Part shown: positions 1 to 8,453 of the stretch, piece by piece
Layout of the letters: each line of letters starts with the position of its first letter
Position numbering within the stretch: the stretch's first letter is position 1
NCBI GenBank assembly: GCA_964654015.1
Contig: CAZZHQ010000016.1
Location: 1-37,324 of the forward strand
From: JAUUZT01 sp964654015
Lineage (GTDB): Bacteria; Chloroflexota; Dehalococcoidia; GIF9; AB-539-J10
Direction of reading: 5' to 3'
DNA: 37,324 nucleotides
Position numbers and translations under genes: made by a program
The notes under the pieces: model-generated
Seen by the model: only the letters and a program-made list of their open reading frames with translations
What the model was told of the DNA's origin: nothing
The model's database searches: none

Positions 1-450
1 GGAAAAAGTTTTGAGGACATAGTCGAGTTGGCAAATGAACTGATGCTGAAAATGAATACACTGCAGACCTTTGATACGCTATTCTACCGTGAAAAAGGAG
101 GAAGAATACTAAAAGCTAAAGCATGGGCAAAAGCTGAGGCGGCAACAAGCTTTAAGGCAATCATCGAGGTTGATGCGTCTGCTGGTAAATTAACAAAACC
201 CATAGCAAGGGCGAAAACCAAGAATGAAATACTGGCGAAGATGGTCGATATCGCCACTGAAAGAATAGGGGACAAAAGGCTACATGCCGCGATAGTGCAT
301 GGTGATGTCCCTGAACAAGCAAGTAAGTTAAAAGAGTTGCTGCTTACTAAACTTAATTGTGAGGAGATTTATATCAATCAGGCCCTGGCGGTAACAGCCG
401 TTCATGCCGGAAAAGGATTTATCTCATTTGGCTTCTATGGTAGTAGTTAG
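1..450 (+). CDS. DegV family protein, 3' part (partial)
   Basis: The reading frame is open to the left edge, so the start lies outside the window and only the last 149 residues are visible. They match the C-terminal half of DegV/EDD-fold proteins, which bind a fatty acid and serve as FakB-type subunits in fatty-acid phosphorylation. Visible signs are the segment FDTLFYREKGGRI (the usual 'L.YL.KGGRI' helix), a basic AKTKNE stretch before a long helix, and a C-terminal HAGKGFISFGFYG that matches the family's 'H.GPG..G..' ending. The TTG at 28 is an internal codon and not the start. The link to lipid metabolism fits the fatty-acid operon at 5.4-10.3 kb, but the two are not adjacent. The family call is firm; the ligand is unknown. 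Confidence 0.82.
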   Translation, partial: GKSFEDIVELANELMLKMNTLQTFDTLFYREKGGRILKAKAWAKAEAATSFKAIIEVDASAGKLTKPIARAKTKNEILAKMVDIATERIGDKRLHAAIVHGDVPEQASKLKELLLTKLNCEEIYINQALAVTAVHAGKGFISFGFYGSS

Positions 451-566
451 TTACCGTAGCCATATGAAGAAAACCGGATGCTGAAGGCTCTTTTTTCTGA
501 GACGCCAAATTTATTATTGGCAACCAGAACAGATTATTACCCAGTAACATAATGAGGAGGATAACA

Positions 567-1766
567 ATGACAAAGAAGATAATTCTACTATCCATAGTGG
601 CAATTCTTATTCTAAGTACGCTTGTGTCCTGTACAGGCGCCCCGAAGGTGGAATCCTATAAGATTGGAGTTATTGCTGCGCAAACAGGTCCCTATAGCGC
701 ATTAGGTCTCCCTGCGCTGGAGGGCTCGGAGTTAATAGCCGAAGAGATAAACAAAGCCGGGGGGATAAATGGTATCCCACTGGAACTCATTATTTATGAT
801 GATAAAAGCAGTTCCACAGAGACGGTACTTGCAGCAAAAAAGTTGATTGAAGTCGATGAAGTCCTTGCTTTCGGTTGCAGTTCTGCAACCGGTCTTTCGC
901 ATGGCATAGTACCGGTAGCAAATGAAATGGAAACTCCGGGAATACCCATGTCAGGAACAGGTCTTATCAATGACCAACTGGGAAAATGGGCCTTCAAACC
1001 AATTTCAAGTGAATCCGATTATATTCCATTACCGCTCGGCTACCTGAGTGCTGACCATGGAGTTACCAAGTTAGCTGCCTTGATCGAGAACAGTGGTTAT
1101 GGGGAAGGCGGAGATTTCTATCTAAATCAGGTTGCTCCTGGTATGGGTATCTCGATAGTGGAAACTCAGTATTTCGATCCTACAGCTACGGACATGACGC
1201 CACAGCTTACGAATATTAAGAACTCTGATGCGGAAGCGATATTCATCTGGGGCAGTGGCCCTGGTGGTGCAATTGCTATAAAACAGGCACGTGAAATGGG
1301 TATCATGCTTCACATAGTGACAACGCCAGCCCAGGCGTCACCGAACTATGTCGAGCAGTTTCGAGAATACTATGAAATGGAACCTTCAGTCGTTTGTCTG
1401 GATTCTAAGCTGACAATGTGGAGACAATTACCGGATAGCGATCCTGACAGGAAAATGTGTAGTGACTTTGACCAGGTATATACCGAGAAATATGGTTACT
1501 CACCATCCATGTGGGCTGCGATAGGAGCCCAGATTATCCAGTTTATTGCTGATGGCCTGGAGAGGGCAGAACCTGACCCTTCAAATCTAACAGAGGCGAG
1601 AAGCGCCCTTAGAGACGCATTTGAGAGCACCAATAACCTGAGCTTATTCATGGGTACTTACACACTTTCATCTGCAGATCACTACGGCAGGGTCATACCG
1701 AAAGAAGTGCTGGTTACCTTTAAAAATGGTGAAAAAGTACTACAGAAGACATATGAACAATTATAA
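567..1766 (+). CDS. Branched-chain amino acid-type ABC transporter, substrate-binding lipoprotein
   Basis: This is the extracellular receptor of a HAAT/Liv-type importer (periplasmic-binding-protein type I, LivJ-like). The N-terminus is a lipoprotein signal: MTKK, a hydrophobic stretch, then the lipobox LVSC, so the mature protein is probably lipid-anchored at Cys 22. The mature part begins with YKIGVIAAQTGPYSALG and GINGIPLELIIYDDKSS, both typical of the family. I chose ATG 567 over the in-frame ATG at 552 because the Shine-Dalgarno GAGGAGG (554-560) sits six bases before 567 and overlaps the earlier codon. The permease and ATPase genes follow on the same strand. The substrate cannot be read from sequence; members take up amino acids, amides, urea or aromatic acids. 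Confidence 0.9.
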   Translation: MTKKIILLSIVAILILSTLVSCTGAPKVESYKIGVIAAQTGPYSALGLPALEGSELIAEEINKAGGINGIPLELIIYDDKSSSTETVLAAKKLIEVDEVLAFGCSSATGLSHGIVPVANEMETPGIPMSGTGLINDQLGKWAFKPISSESDYIPLPLGYLSADHGVTKLAALIENSGYGEGGDFYLNQVAPGMGISIVETQYFDPTATDMTPQLTNIKNSDAEAIFIWGSGPGGAIAIKQAREMGIMLHIVTTPAQASPNYVEQFREYYEMEPSVVCLDSKLTMWRQLPDSDPDRKMCSDFDQVYTEKYGYSPSMWAAIGAQIIQFIADGLERAEPDPSNLTEARSALRDAFESTNNLSLFMGTYTLSSADHYGRVIPKEVLVTFKNGEKVLQKTYEQL

Positions 1767-1833
1767 GGAAGTGTAGTCTTATTACCGTGAATTCTATTTC
1801 AAAGATAAGGCTATACTTTTTACAGGCAGATTT

Positions 1834-2706
1834 TTGAACCCTTCGGCGTTATTACAGTTCCTGATTAGCGGGATAAACCTGGGTTGCATCTATGCTGCAA
1901 TTGGGCTGGGACTATTTGTAGTCTATAGTGTAACCCGGGTTCTAAACCTGGCTCAGGGAGAATTTGTAATGCTGGGGGGGATGCTGACGGTAAGTTTATT
2001 AAATATAGGAATGCCGCTCCTCTCTGCTCTCTTGATTGCAGTGATAATCAGTGCAGCAATTGGAGCGTTCCTATATCAATTTATTATATACCCGGCCAGG
2101 AATTCATCCGGGGCGACCTTTGTTTTCCTGACAGCAGGTTTCGCATTTGCTACTCAAGGAATTGCTCTCCTGGTCTGGGGTTGGGAATATCGCGGAATGC
2201 CGAACTTTCTGGATACCCCGAATATTAATCTTTGGGGAGCAACAATCTTCGGGCAAACTCCCTGGATCGTAGGCACAACATTGGCCATGGTATTGGGGTT
2301 ATTTTTCTTTTTCGGTCATACAATCCATGGCAAAGCACTTCGAGCTTGTGCTGATCAACCACTTGGAGCGAGGCTAGTAGGTATTAACCCGGAGAAAATG
2401 GCACTCTTTGCCTTTGTTCTGGCTGCAGGACTGGGAGCTGTAGCTGGTGCTGTGATAACGCCACTAGCGATGACCAGCTATGGCATAGGTCTTCCACTGA
2501 CTGTAAAGGGCATGCTGGCTGCATTTGTAGGAGGGTTAAACAGGGCAGAGGGCGTGATACTGGGAGGAATGGTACTGGGGCTTGCTGAGGCGTTTTCGGC
2601 AGGATTGATGCCAAGCGCTTATCACAATGTAATTGCACTGGGAGTTCTGATAGTGGTATTTCTGTGCCGTCCTCGTGGGCTGGTAACTGTCTCAAGCGGA
2701 GCATAA
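1834..2706 (+). CDS. Branched-chain amino acid-type ABC transporter permease (LivH-like)
   Basis: This is an integral membrane permease of the HAAT importer family, 290 residues and almost wholly hydrophobic with about eight predicted membrane segments. The N-terminal GINLGCIYAAIGLGLFVVYSVTRVLNLAQGEFVMLGG is the standard LivH opening, with the conserved N-x-AQGEF loop. The cytoplasmic coupling region GKALRACADQPLGARLVGINPEKM (roughly residues 168-191) is the expected ATPase-contacting loop. The start is a TTG with only a weak AGG-like Shine-Dalgarno upstream; no better start exists in frame. It lies 67 bases after the receptor gene and 12 bases before the second permease, which supports one operon. 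Confidence 0.88.
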   Translation: MNPSALLQFLISGINLGCIYAAIGLGLFVVYSVTRVLNLAQGEFVMLGGMLTVSLLNIGMPLLSALLIAVIISAAIGAFLYQFIIYPARNSSGATFVFLTAGFAFATQGIALLVWGWEYRGMPNFLDTPNINLWGATIFGQTPWIVGTTLAMVLGLFFFFGHTIHGKALRACADQPLGARLVGINPEKMALFAFVLAAGLGAVAGAVITPLAMTSYGIGLPLTVKGMLAAFVGGLNRAEGVILGGMVLGLAEAFSAGLMPSAYHNVIALGVLIVVFLCRPRGLVTVSSGA

Positions 2707-2718
2707 GATTATGGGCAG

Positions 2719-3765
2719 ATGAGAACTATACAGATGTCAAGCGTAGTGAGTACATTTAACAAACCACAGCACAGAATAATGGCACTGGTTCTTGCTGCCT
2801 TGTTCATCTTGCCACTTATGGGGAATCATTACCTGGTTATTGTCTTTACCACCATAGGATTTTACTCCCTGATTACTATGGGACTCATATTGCTAATGGG
2901 TTTTGCGGGCCAGATATCCCTGGGACAGGCAGTATTTTTCGGACTTGGTGCTTATACATCAGGTATTCTCACCACCAGATACAGTCTTTCACCATGGCTG
3001 GTAATTATCGTCGCTGCTGTTGCTACAGGGTGTATTGCTGTAATAATCGGTAGAGCAATGTTCAGATTGCGTGGACTCATTGTGGGCGGCATAACTATCG
3101 CTTTAAACCTGCTGTTCTGCTATCTGGCGGTAAGTGTAGCAGATCTGACTGGTGGCGCTACGGGAATGATGAATATCCCCAAGCTTCCATCAGGTGGATT
3201 TATTTCTTATTCGTTTTTTATTTATTACCTTATTTGGGCAATTACTCTCCTGGCACTCGTCTTTTCTCTAAATCTGGTCAATTCCAGGACCGGCAGGGCA
3301 CTAAGGGCTATGAACTTATTTGACGGTGGAAGCGACGAGACTGCCCAGGTGTTGGGAATAAATATAATGAAATACAAAGTAGCGATATTTGCGGTTAGCG
3401 CCATGTATGCCAGTATAGCTGGTAGTATCTATGCCCACTATGTAAGCTGTATTGAACCGGGTACTTTTGGCGTTTCCTTCTCCGTAATGATAGCGTTAAT
3501 GGCAATATTGGGAGGACTATCAAGCCCGTGGGGGGCGCTTCTGGGAACGGGTTTGCTGGTTGGTATAGTTGAGCTATTACGTGAATTTGCACCATTGCTA
3601 ATGGGTGGGTCTACGGGAGCCTATGAACTTATTGCTTATGGTGTTATCCTGATAGCCACCTTGCGATTCTTGCCACGAGGTCTGATTTCAGTCTGCCGAA
3701 AATTAGGACCAGGAGGAGAAAATGGCGGATGGAGAGCAATCTTCCGGCGCTCCCGAGTGTCATAG
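2719..3765 (+). CDS. Branched-chain amino acid-type ABC transporter permease (LivM-like)
   Basis: This is the second permease of the HAAT importer, 348 residues with eight to ten hydrophobic segments. LivM signatures are visible: LMGFAGQISLGQAVFFGLGAYTSG (about residues 58-81), TGGATGM, and the coupling loop GRALRAMNLFDGGSDETAQVLGIN. The C-terminus is basic and carries 'RFLPRGL', common in LivM. The start is ATG 2719; ATG 2734 is a possible alternative. Near its 3' end the gene overlaps a very strong Shine-Dalgarno and a 15-codon ORF (separate entry). It would pair with the LivH-like protein to form the transmembrane pore. Confidence 0.88.
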   Translation: MRTIQMSSVVSTFNKPQHRIMALVLAALFILPLMGNHYLVIVFTTIGFYSLITMGLILLMGFAGQISLGQAVFFGLGAYTSGILTTRYSLSPWLVIIVAAVATGCIAVIIGRAMFRLRGLIVGGITIALNLLFCYLAVSVADLTGGATGMMNIPKLPSGGFISYSFFIYYLIWAITLLALVFSLNLVNSRTGRALRAMNLFDGGSDETAQVLGINIMKYKVAIFAVSAMYASIAGSIYAHYVSCIEPGTFGVSFSVMIALMAILGGLSSPWGALLGTGLLVGIVELLREFAPLLMGGSTGAYELIAYGVILIATLRFLPRGLISVCRKLGPGGENGGWRAIFRRSRVS

Positions 3766-3769
3766 CTAA
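3722..3769 (+). other. 15-codon ORF with strong Shine-Dalgarno between livM and livG
   Basis: The best Shine-Dalgarno of the transporter operon, AGGAGG at 3711-3716, sits five bases before ATG 3722. That ATG opens an ORF of only 15 codons ending in TAA at 3767-3769. It is out of frame with both the LivM-like and LivG-like genes and overlaps the end of the former. The next ATG with a GAGG sequence, the likely LivG start at 3780, is ten bases further on. It could be a leader peptide that couples translation of the ATPase to the permease, or the frameshifted remains of an older LivG N-terminus. Either reading is inference. Confidence 0.35.
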
Positions 3770-3779
3770 TGAGGATTAC

Positions 3780-4565
3780 ATGTTAGAAAATTCAAAAGAG
3801 CGACCTATTCTTGAGATAAAAAACCTGTCGATGGCTTTCAGTGGGTTGATGGCTTTAAATGAGGTAAGCTTCTCGGTCTATAAAGGTGTCATAACGGCAA
3901 TAATCGGGCCAAATGGCGCTGGTAAAACCACGCTAAGTAAGCTCACGGTAGGTCTACTGAAACCTTTACATGGAGAAATATGGTTCAAACAACATAGTTT
4001 AGGAAATCTTTCTCCTCATACTATCGCGTCACTGGGAATCGCTCAGGTATTTCAGGATATTAAACTATTTGCCAATATGTCGGTGGTAGAGAATGTTATG
4101 GTAGGATGTCATGTATGGACGAGAGCAAGCTTCCTGGATACGGGGCTAAAGCGAAGTCGTGCTAAAAAAGAAGAGAACGAAATTCGAGAGATGGCGATGA
4201 GTAAATTATGCCTGGTGGGACTCGAGGATAAGGCCGATGCGACCCCTGCAAGTTTATCATGGGGACAACAGAGGCTTGTTGGACTGGCTCGTGCATTAGC
4301 GTCGAATCCGGAATTATTGTTTCTTGATGAACCCTATGGGGGCCTCAGGTCTAACGAGATAGAGAAATTAAGTCAACTGGTATTTAGCCTGCAGAGACAA
4401 GGATTGACAATTCTGATTGTGGATCATTTGATGGATTGCGTAATGAATATCGCTGATCGAGTGGTTTTTCTGGTTGATGGACGGAAAATCGCTGAGGGGA
4501 GTCCCTCCGAGATACAACAGAACGAACAGGTCAGGTATGCTTATATAGGCGGTTCGGCGACCTGA
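3780..4565 (+). CDS. Branched-chain amino acid-type ABC transporter ATP-binding protein (LivG-like)
   Basis: This is a cytoplasmic ATPase subunit of the HAAT importer. The core motifs are intact: Walker A GPNGAGKTT, Q-loop in AQVFQDIKLF, ABC signature LSWGQQ (LivG proteins usually have LSYGQQ), Walker B LLFLDEP with the catalytic glutamate present, and the switch histidine in IVDHLMD. I prefer ATG 3780, which has GAGG five bases upstream (3771-3774) and does not overlap the permease. An earlier in-frame ATG at 3729 would add 17 residues and overlap it by 37 bases. The active-site glutamate matters because the partner ATPase has lost its own. Confidence 0.88.
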   Translation: MLENSKERPILEIKNLSMAFSGLMALNEVSFSVYKGVITAIIGPNGAGKTTLSKLTVGLLKPLHGEIWFKQHSLGNLSPHTIASLGIAQVFQDIKLFANMSVVENVMVGCHVWTRASFLDTGLKRSRAKKEENEIREMAMSKLCLVGLEDKADATPASLSWGQQRLVGLARALASNPELLFLDEPYGGLRSNEIEKLSQLVFSLQRQGLTILIVDHLMDCVMNIADRVVFLVDGRKIAEGSPSEIQQNEQVRYAYIGGSAT

Positions 4566-4580
4566 GAATGGAATAAACAG

Positions 4581-5333
4581 GTGACAAAAACTATCCTAAC
4601 TCTACTGAAAGTAAACAATGTGTACGCCAGTTATGGGCCTGTACAGGCACTTGAAGGAGCATCATTAAACGTGATGCCAGGTGAAATTGTGATACTTATA
4701 GGGCCCCATGGCACAGGTAAAACAACGATACTAAAGGTTATTTGTGGGCTTCTACCGCTGACCAGTGGTGAAATCTATTTGAATGGACATTGTTTAAATG
4801 GATTATCAACTGAGAAGCTGATATCACTGGGTATAGCTTATGTCGATGAAAGAAAATTACTTTTCCCCTCAATGAGCGTGATAGACAACTTAATCTTAGG
4901 GGCTTACCATCGACATAAGACAGAACGTCAGGCCGATGTAGAGAGGGATATGCAGGCCGTTTTTCAGCTCTTCCCTGTTATTAAAGAAAGAACCGAGCAA
5001 ACTGCCGGCACTCTCTCTGGAGGGGAGCAGCAAATGCTGGCAATTGGACGTGCATTGATGGCAAAGCCCAAGTTGCTTATGCTGGATTGCCCATCGTTAG
5101 GGCTCGCTCCATTGCTGGTAACCAAGATGGCAAAGGCTATAACCAAGTTGAAAGATCAGGGAATTGCTGTACTTATCGTTGAACAGAACATTCCCGTCGC
5201 TCTTAGTATTGCTGACAGGGGATATATTATGGGGAAAGGGAAAATCGCCGCAGAAGGTTTGCCTGAAGAGTTACTGGCTATGCAGGGAATGTCATCTATA
5301 AGAGATGCTATGACAGTTAATCCCACCAAGTAG
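4581..5333 (+). CDS. Branched-chain amino acid-type ABC transporter ATP-binding protein (LivF-like), Walker B Glu replaced by Cys
   Basis: This is the second ATPase of the importer, 250 residues, LivF-like by its VNNVYASYGPVQAL opening, the SMSVIDNLILG segment, the LSGGEQQML signature and the C-terminal VEQN switch region. Walker A is GPHGTGKTT, which still fits GxxGxGKT. The Walker B segment reads LLMLDCPSLGLAP, so the catalytic glutamate expected after the aspartate is a cysteine (codon TGC at about 5086). The frame is open throughout, so this is not a pseudogene by reading frame. One of the two ATP sites of the heterodimer would therefore be catalytically weak. The start is GTG with a poor Shine-Dalgarno, 15 bases after the LivG-like gene. 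Confidence 0.87.
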   Translation: MTKTILTLLKVNNVYASYGPVQALEGASLNVMPGEIVILIGPHGTGKTTILKVICGLLPLTSGEIYLNGHCLNGLSTEKLISLGIAYVDERKLLFPSMSVIDNLILGAYHRHKTERQADVERDMQAVFQLFPVIKERTEQTAGTLSGGEQQMLAIGRALMAKPKLLMLDCPSLGLAPLLVTKMAKAITKLKDQGIAVLIVEQNIPVALSIADRGYIMGKGKIAAEGLPEELLAMQGMSSIRDAMTVNPTK

Positions 5334-5354
5334 TTGTATAGCTAATTGCCCTGT

Positions 5355-6095
5355 TTATATGCCCCCATCTATGCCAATTACCTGCCCCGTGATATAACTT
5401 GCGCGGTCACTAGCCAAAAAAGCTACCAGTTCAGCCACTTCTTCAGGCTCACCGAAACGACGCAGTGACGTCATTGCTAAAATGGACTGTTTAACCTCTT
5501 CAGGTAATGATTCTGTCATTTTAGTATTAATAAAACCAGGTGCAACGGCATTTGCGGTTATATTCTTAGAGCCGACTTCGCGAGCTACACTTTTGGTGAA
5601 AGCGATCAAGCCGCCTTTAGAGGCAGAATAGTTAGCTTGACCAGCATTGCCAATTACTCCAGCAATAGAGGCCATGTTAATAATTCGCCCACTACCTTGT
5701 TTTATCATAGATCGCAGAGCAAACTTAGTGCATAAAAATGCTCCTCGTAAGTTAATATTAAGAACATCATCCCATTTATCTTCAGACATTCTCATCAGCA
5801 AGGTATCTTTAGTAATGCCAGCGTTATTTACCAATATATCAATCTTGCCCCAAGTATCTATTACCTGTTGCAACATAGCTTTTACCGCATCACCGTCCCG
5901 AATATCTGCTTCTATTGCAATGGCCTCTCCCCCCTGGCTGGTGATAGTTTCCACCACATCCTTCGCATTGTCCGCCTCAACTGGAACATAATTGACAGCT
6001 ACTTTGGAACCTAGACTAGAAAGTTTCAGGGCAATGGCTCTGCCCATACCACGAGAAGCACCTGTTACCAGTGATACTCTATCTTCTAATTCCAT
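5355..6095 (-). CDS. fabG: 3-oxoacyl-[acyl-carrier-protein] reductase
   Basis: This is an NADPH-dependent short-chain dehydrogenase that reduces 3-ketoacyl-ACP in type II fatty acid synthesis. At 246 residues it has the FabG length. The cofactor motif is TGASRGMG (11-18), the NNAG motif sits at about 90-93, and the catalytic residues Ser143, Tyr156 and Lys160 are visible in the Y-x3-K arrangement (YSASK). The C-terminus ITGQVIGIDGG is typical. The start ATG has a G-rich Shine-Dalgarno (GGGGGG) a few bases upstream. It is the last gene of the minus-strand fatty-acid operon, directly after fabF. Context (acpP, plsX, fabF) supports FabG rather than a general SDR. Confidence 0.93.
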   Translation of the reverse strand: MELEDRVSLVTGASRGMGRAIALKLSSLGSKVAVNYVPVEADNAKDVVETITSQGGEAIAIEADIRDGDAVKAMLQQVIDTWGKIDILVNNAGITKDTLLMRMSEDKWDDVLNINLRGAFLCTKFALRSMIKQGSGRIINMASIAGVIGNAGQANYSASKGGLIAFTKSVAREVGSKNITANAVAPGFINTKMTESLPEEVKQSILAMTSLRRFGEPEEVAELVAFLASDRASYITGQVIGIDGGI

Positions 6096-6146
6096 TTTCC
6101 CCCCGAATAAAACGCTTGCTTGTTAATAGTCACTATCTTATAAGTA

Positions 6147-7379
6147 TTATTTGTTAAACTTCTTGAGCACCAGGCAACAATTCTCTCCCCCAAGTCCGAA
6201 ACTGTTTGTCAAACAGACTTTGACCTGAGCCTGGCGCGCTACATTTGGAACATAATCCAGGTCGCATTCAGGGTCAGGTGTCTCGTAGTTTATTGTGGGG
6301 TGAATTATTCCCTTGGCCATAATCAGTATACAGACAATGGCTTCTATAGCGCCGGCAGCAGTTACTATGTGGCCAATCATGGACTTAGTAGAGCTCATCG
6401 GAATTTTATAGGCCCAATCGCCAAAGGCCATTTTGATAGCTTTGGTCTCATTAGAGTCATTCAATTTGGTACTGGTGCCATGGGCGTTAATGTAATCAAT
6501 ATCTTTTGGTTTCACACCTGCATAGTTCATGGCCACTTTCATTGCATAAGCTTCAGCATCTGGCGCAGGGGCGGTCTGATCGTAAGCATCAAATGACCAG
6601 CCAGTACCACTTATCTCTGCCAGGATAGGGGCATTTCTTTTCTTTGCGTGTTTTTCGCTTTCCAGAATAACTATTCCGGCTCCTTCACCAAAGATGAAGC
6701 CACTGCGATTTAAGTCAAAGGGACGACAAGCTTTGGCGGGATCAGGTTCACGCGAAAGCGCTCCCAGAATATCCAGGCCAGCAAGGCCAACAGGAGATAA
6801 GGCCGAATCAGCACCACCGGCTATCATCACATCGGCATAACCTAAACGAATAAAGTTGGCGGCAGTTCCTATGGAATCGGCACCTGTAGCGCAGAGGCTG
6901 TTGACGCTTGTATTAGGCCCCTTAGCTCCCAGGAACATGCCTATTTGCATTGATACTGCACTGGGGCTTGATTTGGCAACAAACAAGGGCTCTACCCTTC
7001 TTGGGCCTCGTTTTAGCAACATTTCATTCTGTTTGACAATATAGTCGCTCTCTACCATGCATCCAACACAAGCACCTACCCGTTCAGGTATCTCTTGAGA
7101 CATGTTAAGCTTGGCGCATTTTATTGCTTCCTTAGCCGCAGCTATAGCAAAATGAACAGCTCTGGGGTTACGGTCAACCATTTTAAGATCCATGTGTTCT
7201 GCAGGGTCAAAGCTTTTTACCTCTGCGTCGACTTTTACATAGAATTTACTGGCATCAAAACGTGTAATATGACCTATACCTGATTTGCCGGCAACCAGAC
7301 CTTGCCAAAACTCTTCTACATTCAATCCTAGCGGATTAACCGTTCCTATACCAGTAACTACAACTCGTGGAATTCTCAA
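6147..7379 (-). CDS. fabF: 3-oxoacyl-[acyl-carrier-protein] synthase II
   Basis: This is the condensing enzyme that elongates acyl-ACP with malonyl-ACP. The 410-residue length matches KAS II. The nucleophile is Cys163 in LCATG, His300 lies in NAHGTST, and Lys332 and His337 lie in STKSMIGH, so the Cys-His-His set is complete. The glycine-rich end GLGGENCCLVLKK is also typical. The only start in frame is TTG, with AAGGAG about ten bases upstream. It lies between the FabL-like reductase and fabG. No fabD, fabH or fabB is seen in the window, so initiation must be encoded elsewhere. Confidence 0.95.
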   Translation of the reverse strand: MRIPRVVVTGIGTVNPLGLNVEEFWQGLVAGKSGIGHITRFDASKFYVKVDAEVKSFDPAEHMDLKMVDRNPRAVHFAIAAAKEAIKCAKLNMSQEIPERVGACVGCMVESDYIVKQNEMLLKRGPRRVEPLFVAKSSPSAVSMQIGMFLGAKGPNTSVNSLCATGADSIGTAANFIRLGYADVMIAGGADSALSPVGLAGLDILGALSREPDPAKACRPFDLNRSGFIFGEGAGIVILESEKHAKKRNAPILAEISGTGWSFDAYDQTAPAPDAEAYAMKVAMNYAGVKPKDIDYINAHGTSTKLNDSNETKAIKMAFGDWAYKIPMSSTKSMIGHIVTAAGAIEAIVCILIMAKGIIHPTINYETPDPECDLDYVPNVARQAQVKVCLTNSFGLGGENCCLVLKKFNK

Positions 7380-7429
7380 TTCAGATAATCTCCTTCAGAG
7401 CTCAACTTAATAGAAGTCTATCAGGTGAC

Positions 7430-8194
7430 TCACTTCAATGAAGTAAACGGTGATATAGAAGTACCACCATCTACGATAATGGTTTGCCCCCTTATCATCA
7501 AGGCGTCGTCGCTGCAAAGAAAGGAAACAACCTTGGCGACATCTTCGGGAAGCACCATTCTACCCATCGGGGTAGTCTGGCGGTTGTCCTCTATCATACC
7601 TTCGTTTATATAGAATTTCAATGCTTCTGTTTCCACTGCAGAGGCAGCGACTGCATTAACACAAATGCCAGCGGGTGCCAGTTCTATGGCTAAATACCGG
7701 GTTAAGGCTTCCAGGGCAGCCTTAGATATACCGACGATGGCGTAGGATGGCAATACAAACATTGAGCCCAGGCTGGATATATTAACGATTTTGGCATCTC
7801 TGCCTTTCATCAATGGGGCTGCTTTTTGGGTGCAAAGTAAGGCTGCCTTGGCATTGATATTCATAGTCCAATCCCAGGCTTTACTATCAAGTTCCAGTAC
7901 AGAACGTCCGACACCAGAGGCAGCATTATTTATCAGTATATCCAGGTACCCGTACTTCTCAGAGATCATGTCAAATACTGACGTTATCTTGTCTGGGTCG
8001 ACCATATTAGCTCTGATAACTTCAGCTTTTACCCCCAGAGCTTCAATATCTTTAGCTGTCTGTTCTGCGGCTTCACGCCGGCGGAAAAAATTGACAACGA
8101 TGTTACAACCCTGCGACGCAAGTTTAAGTGCAATAGCTCTACCTATTCCTCTCCCGCTACCAGTAACTAACGCCAGCTTTCCTTCAAGAGACAT
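7430..8194 (-). CDS. fabL: Enoyl-[acyl-carrier-protein] reductase, FabL type (SDR)
   Basis: This 254-residue SDR would normally be labelled a second FabG, but its active site is that of an enoyl reductase. Tyr151 and Lys158 are six residues apart (Y-x6-K in YAIVGISK), as in FabI and FabL, and unlike the Y-x3-K of FabG in the same operon. From memory it is strikingly close to Bacillus subtilis FabL: NNAASGV, WDWTMNINAKA, SKAALEALTRYLA and MIRGQTIIVDGG. The cofactor motif is TGSGRGIG. The predicted reaction is NADPH-dependent reduction of trans-2-enoyl-ACP, the last step of the elongation cycle. It starts three bases after acpP ends, so it is probably translationally coupled to it. FabL is poorly sensitive to triclosan compared with FabI. 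Confidence 0.82.
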   Translation of the reverse strand: MSLEGKLALVTGSGRGIGRAIALKLASQGCNIVVNFFRRREAAEQTAKDIEALGVKAEVIRANMVDPDKITSVFDMISEKYGYLDILINNAASGVGRSVLELDSKAWDWTMNINAKAALLCTQKAAPLMKGRDAKIVNISSLGSMFVLPSYAIVGISKAALEALTRYLAIELAPAGICVNAVAASAVETEALKFYINEGMIEDNRQTTPMGRMVLPEDVAKVVSFLCSDDALMIRGQTIIVDGGTSISPFTSLK

Positions 8195-8196
8195 AA

Positions 8197-8442
8197 TCAG
8201 GCATTTCCCTTCTCAGCGATTCGTTTATCAACAAAATCAACGAAATCACCGAAATTCTGGAACTTTTGGGCCTCTTCATCGGGTATCTCAATATCATATT
8301 TGTCTTCTATCGCTACCATGGCCTGTACAATATCCAGGGAATCTGCTTTCATCTCCTTGAAAGTTCCGGTACGCGCAAACGCACTCATATCCACATGGAC
8401 AATATTCGCAATTATCTCCTTCATTTCTTCTTCGACTGACAC
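8197..8442 (-). CDS. acpP: Acyl carrier protein
   Basis: This is an 81-residue acidic helical protein that carries growing acyl chains on 4'-phosphopantetheine. The attachment site is Ser35 in the DSLD motif (helix II start), followed by the typical IVQAMVAIEDKYDIEIPDEEA helix. The start is GTG with an excellent Shine-Dalgarno (AGGAGGT) about five bases upstream, in line with the high expression expected of ACP. The loop before DSL reads FKEMKA, somewhat unlike the F-x-E-D-LGA of most ACPs, but all key positions are kept. It sits between plsX and the FabL-like reductase. Confidence 0.95.
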   Translation of the reverse strand: MSVEEEMKEIIANIVHVDMSAFARTGTFKEMKADSLDIVQAMVAIEDKYDIEIPDEEAQKFQNFGDFVDFVDKRIAEKGNA

Positions 8443-8453
8443 TTTTACCTCCT

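Noticed and set aside
469..500. A-rich then T-rich stretch after the DegV-family gene resembling a terminator
   Set aside because: The arms do not pair continuously and the stem is weak; not called.
7791..8360. Long antisense ORF (189 codons) over the FabL-like gene and acpP
   Set aside because: It overlaps two well-supported genes on the other strand, has no Shine-Dalgarno or recognisable domain, and is a shadow frame.
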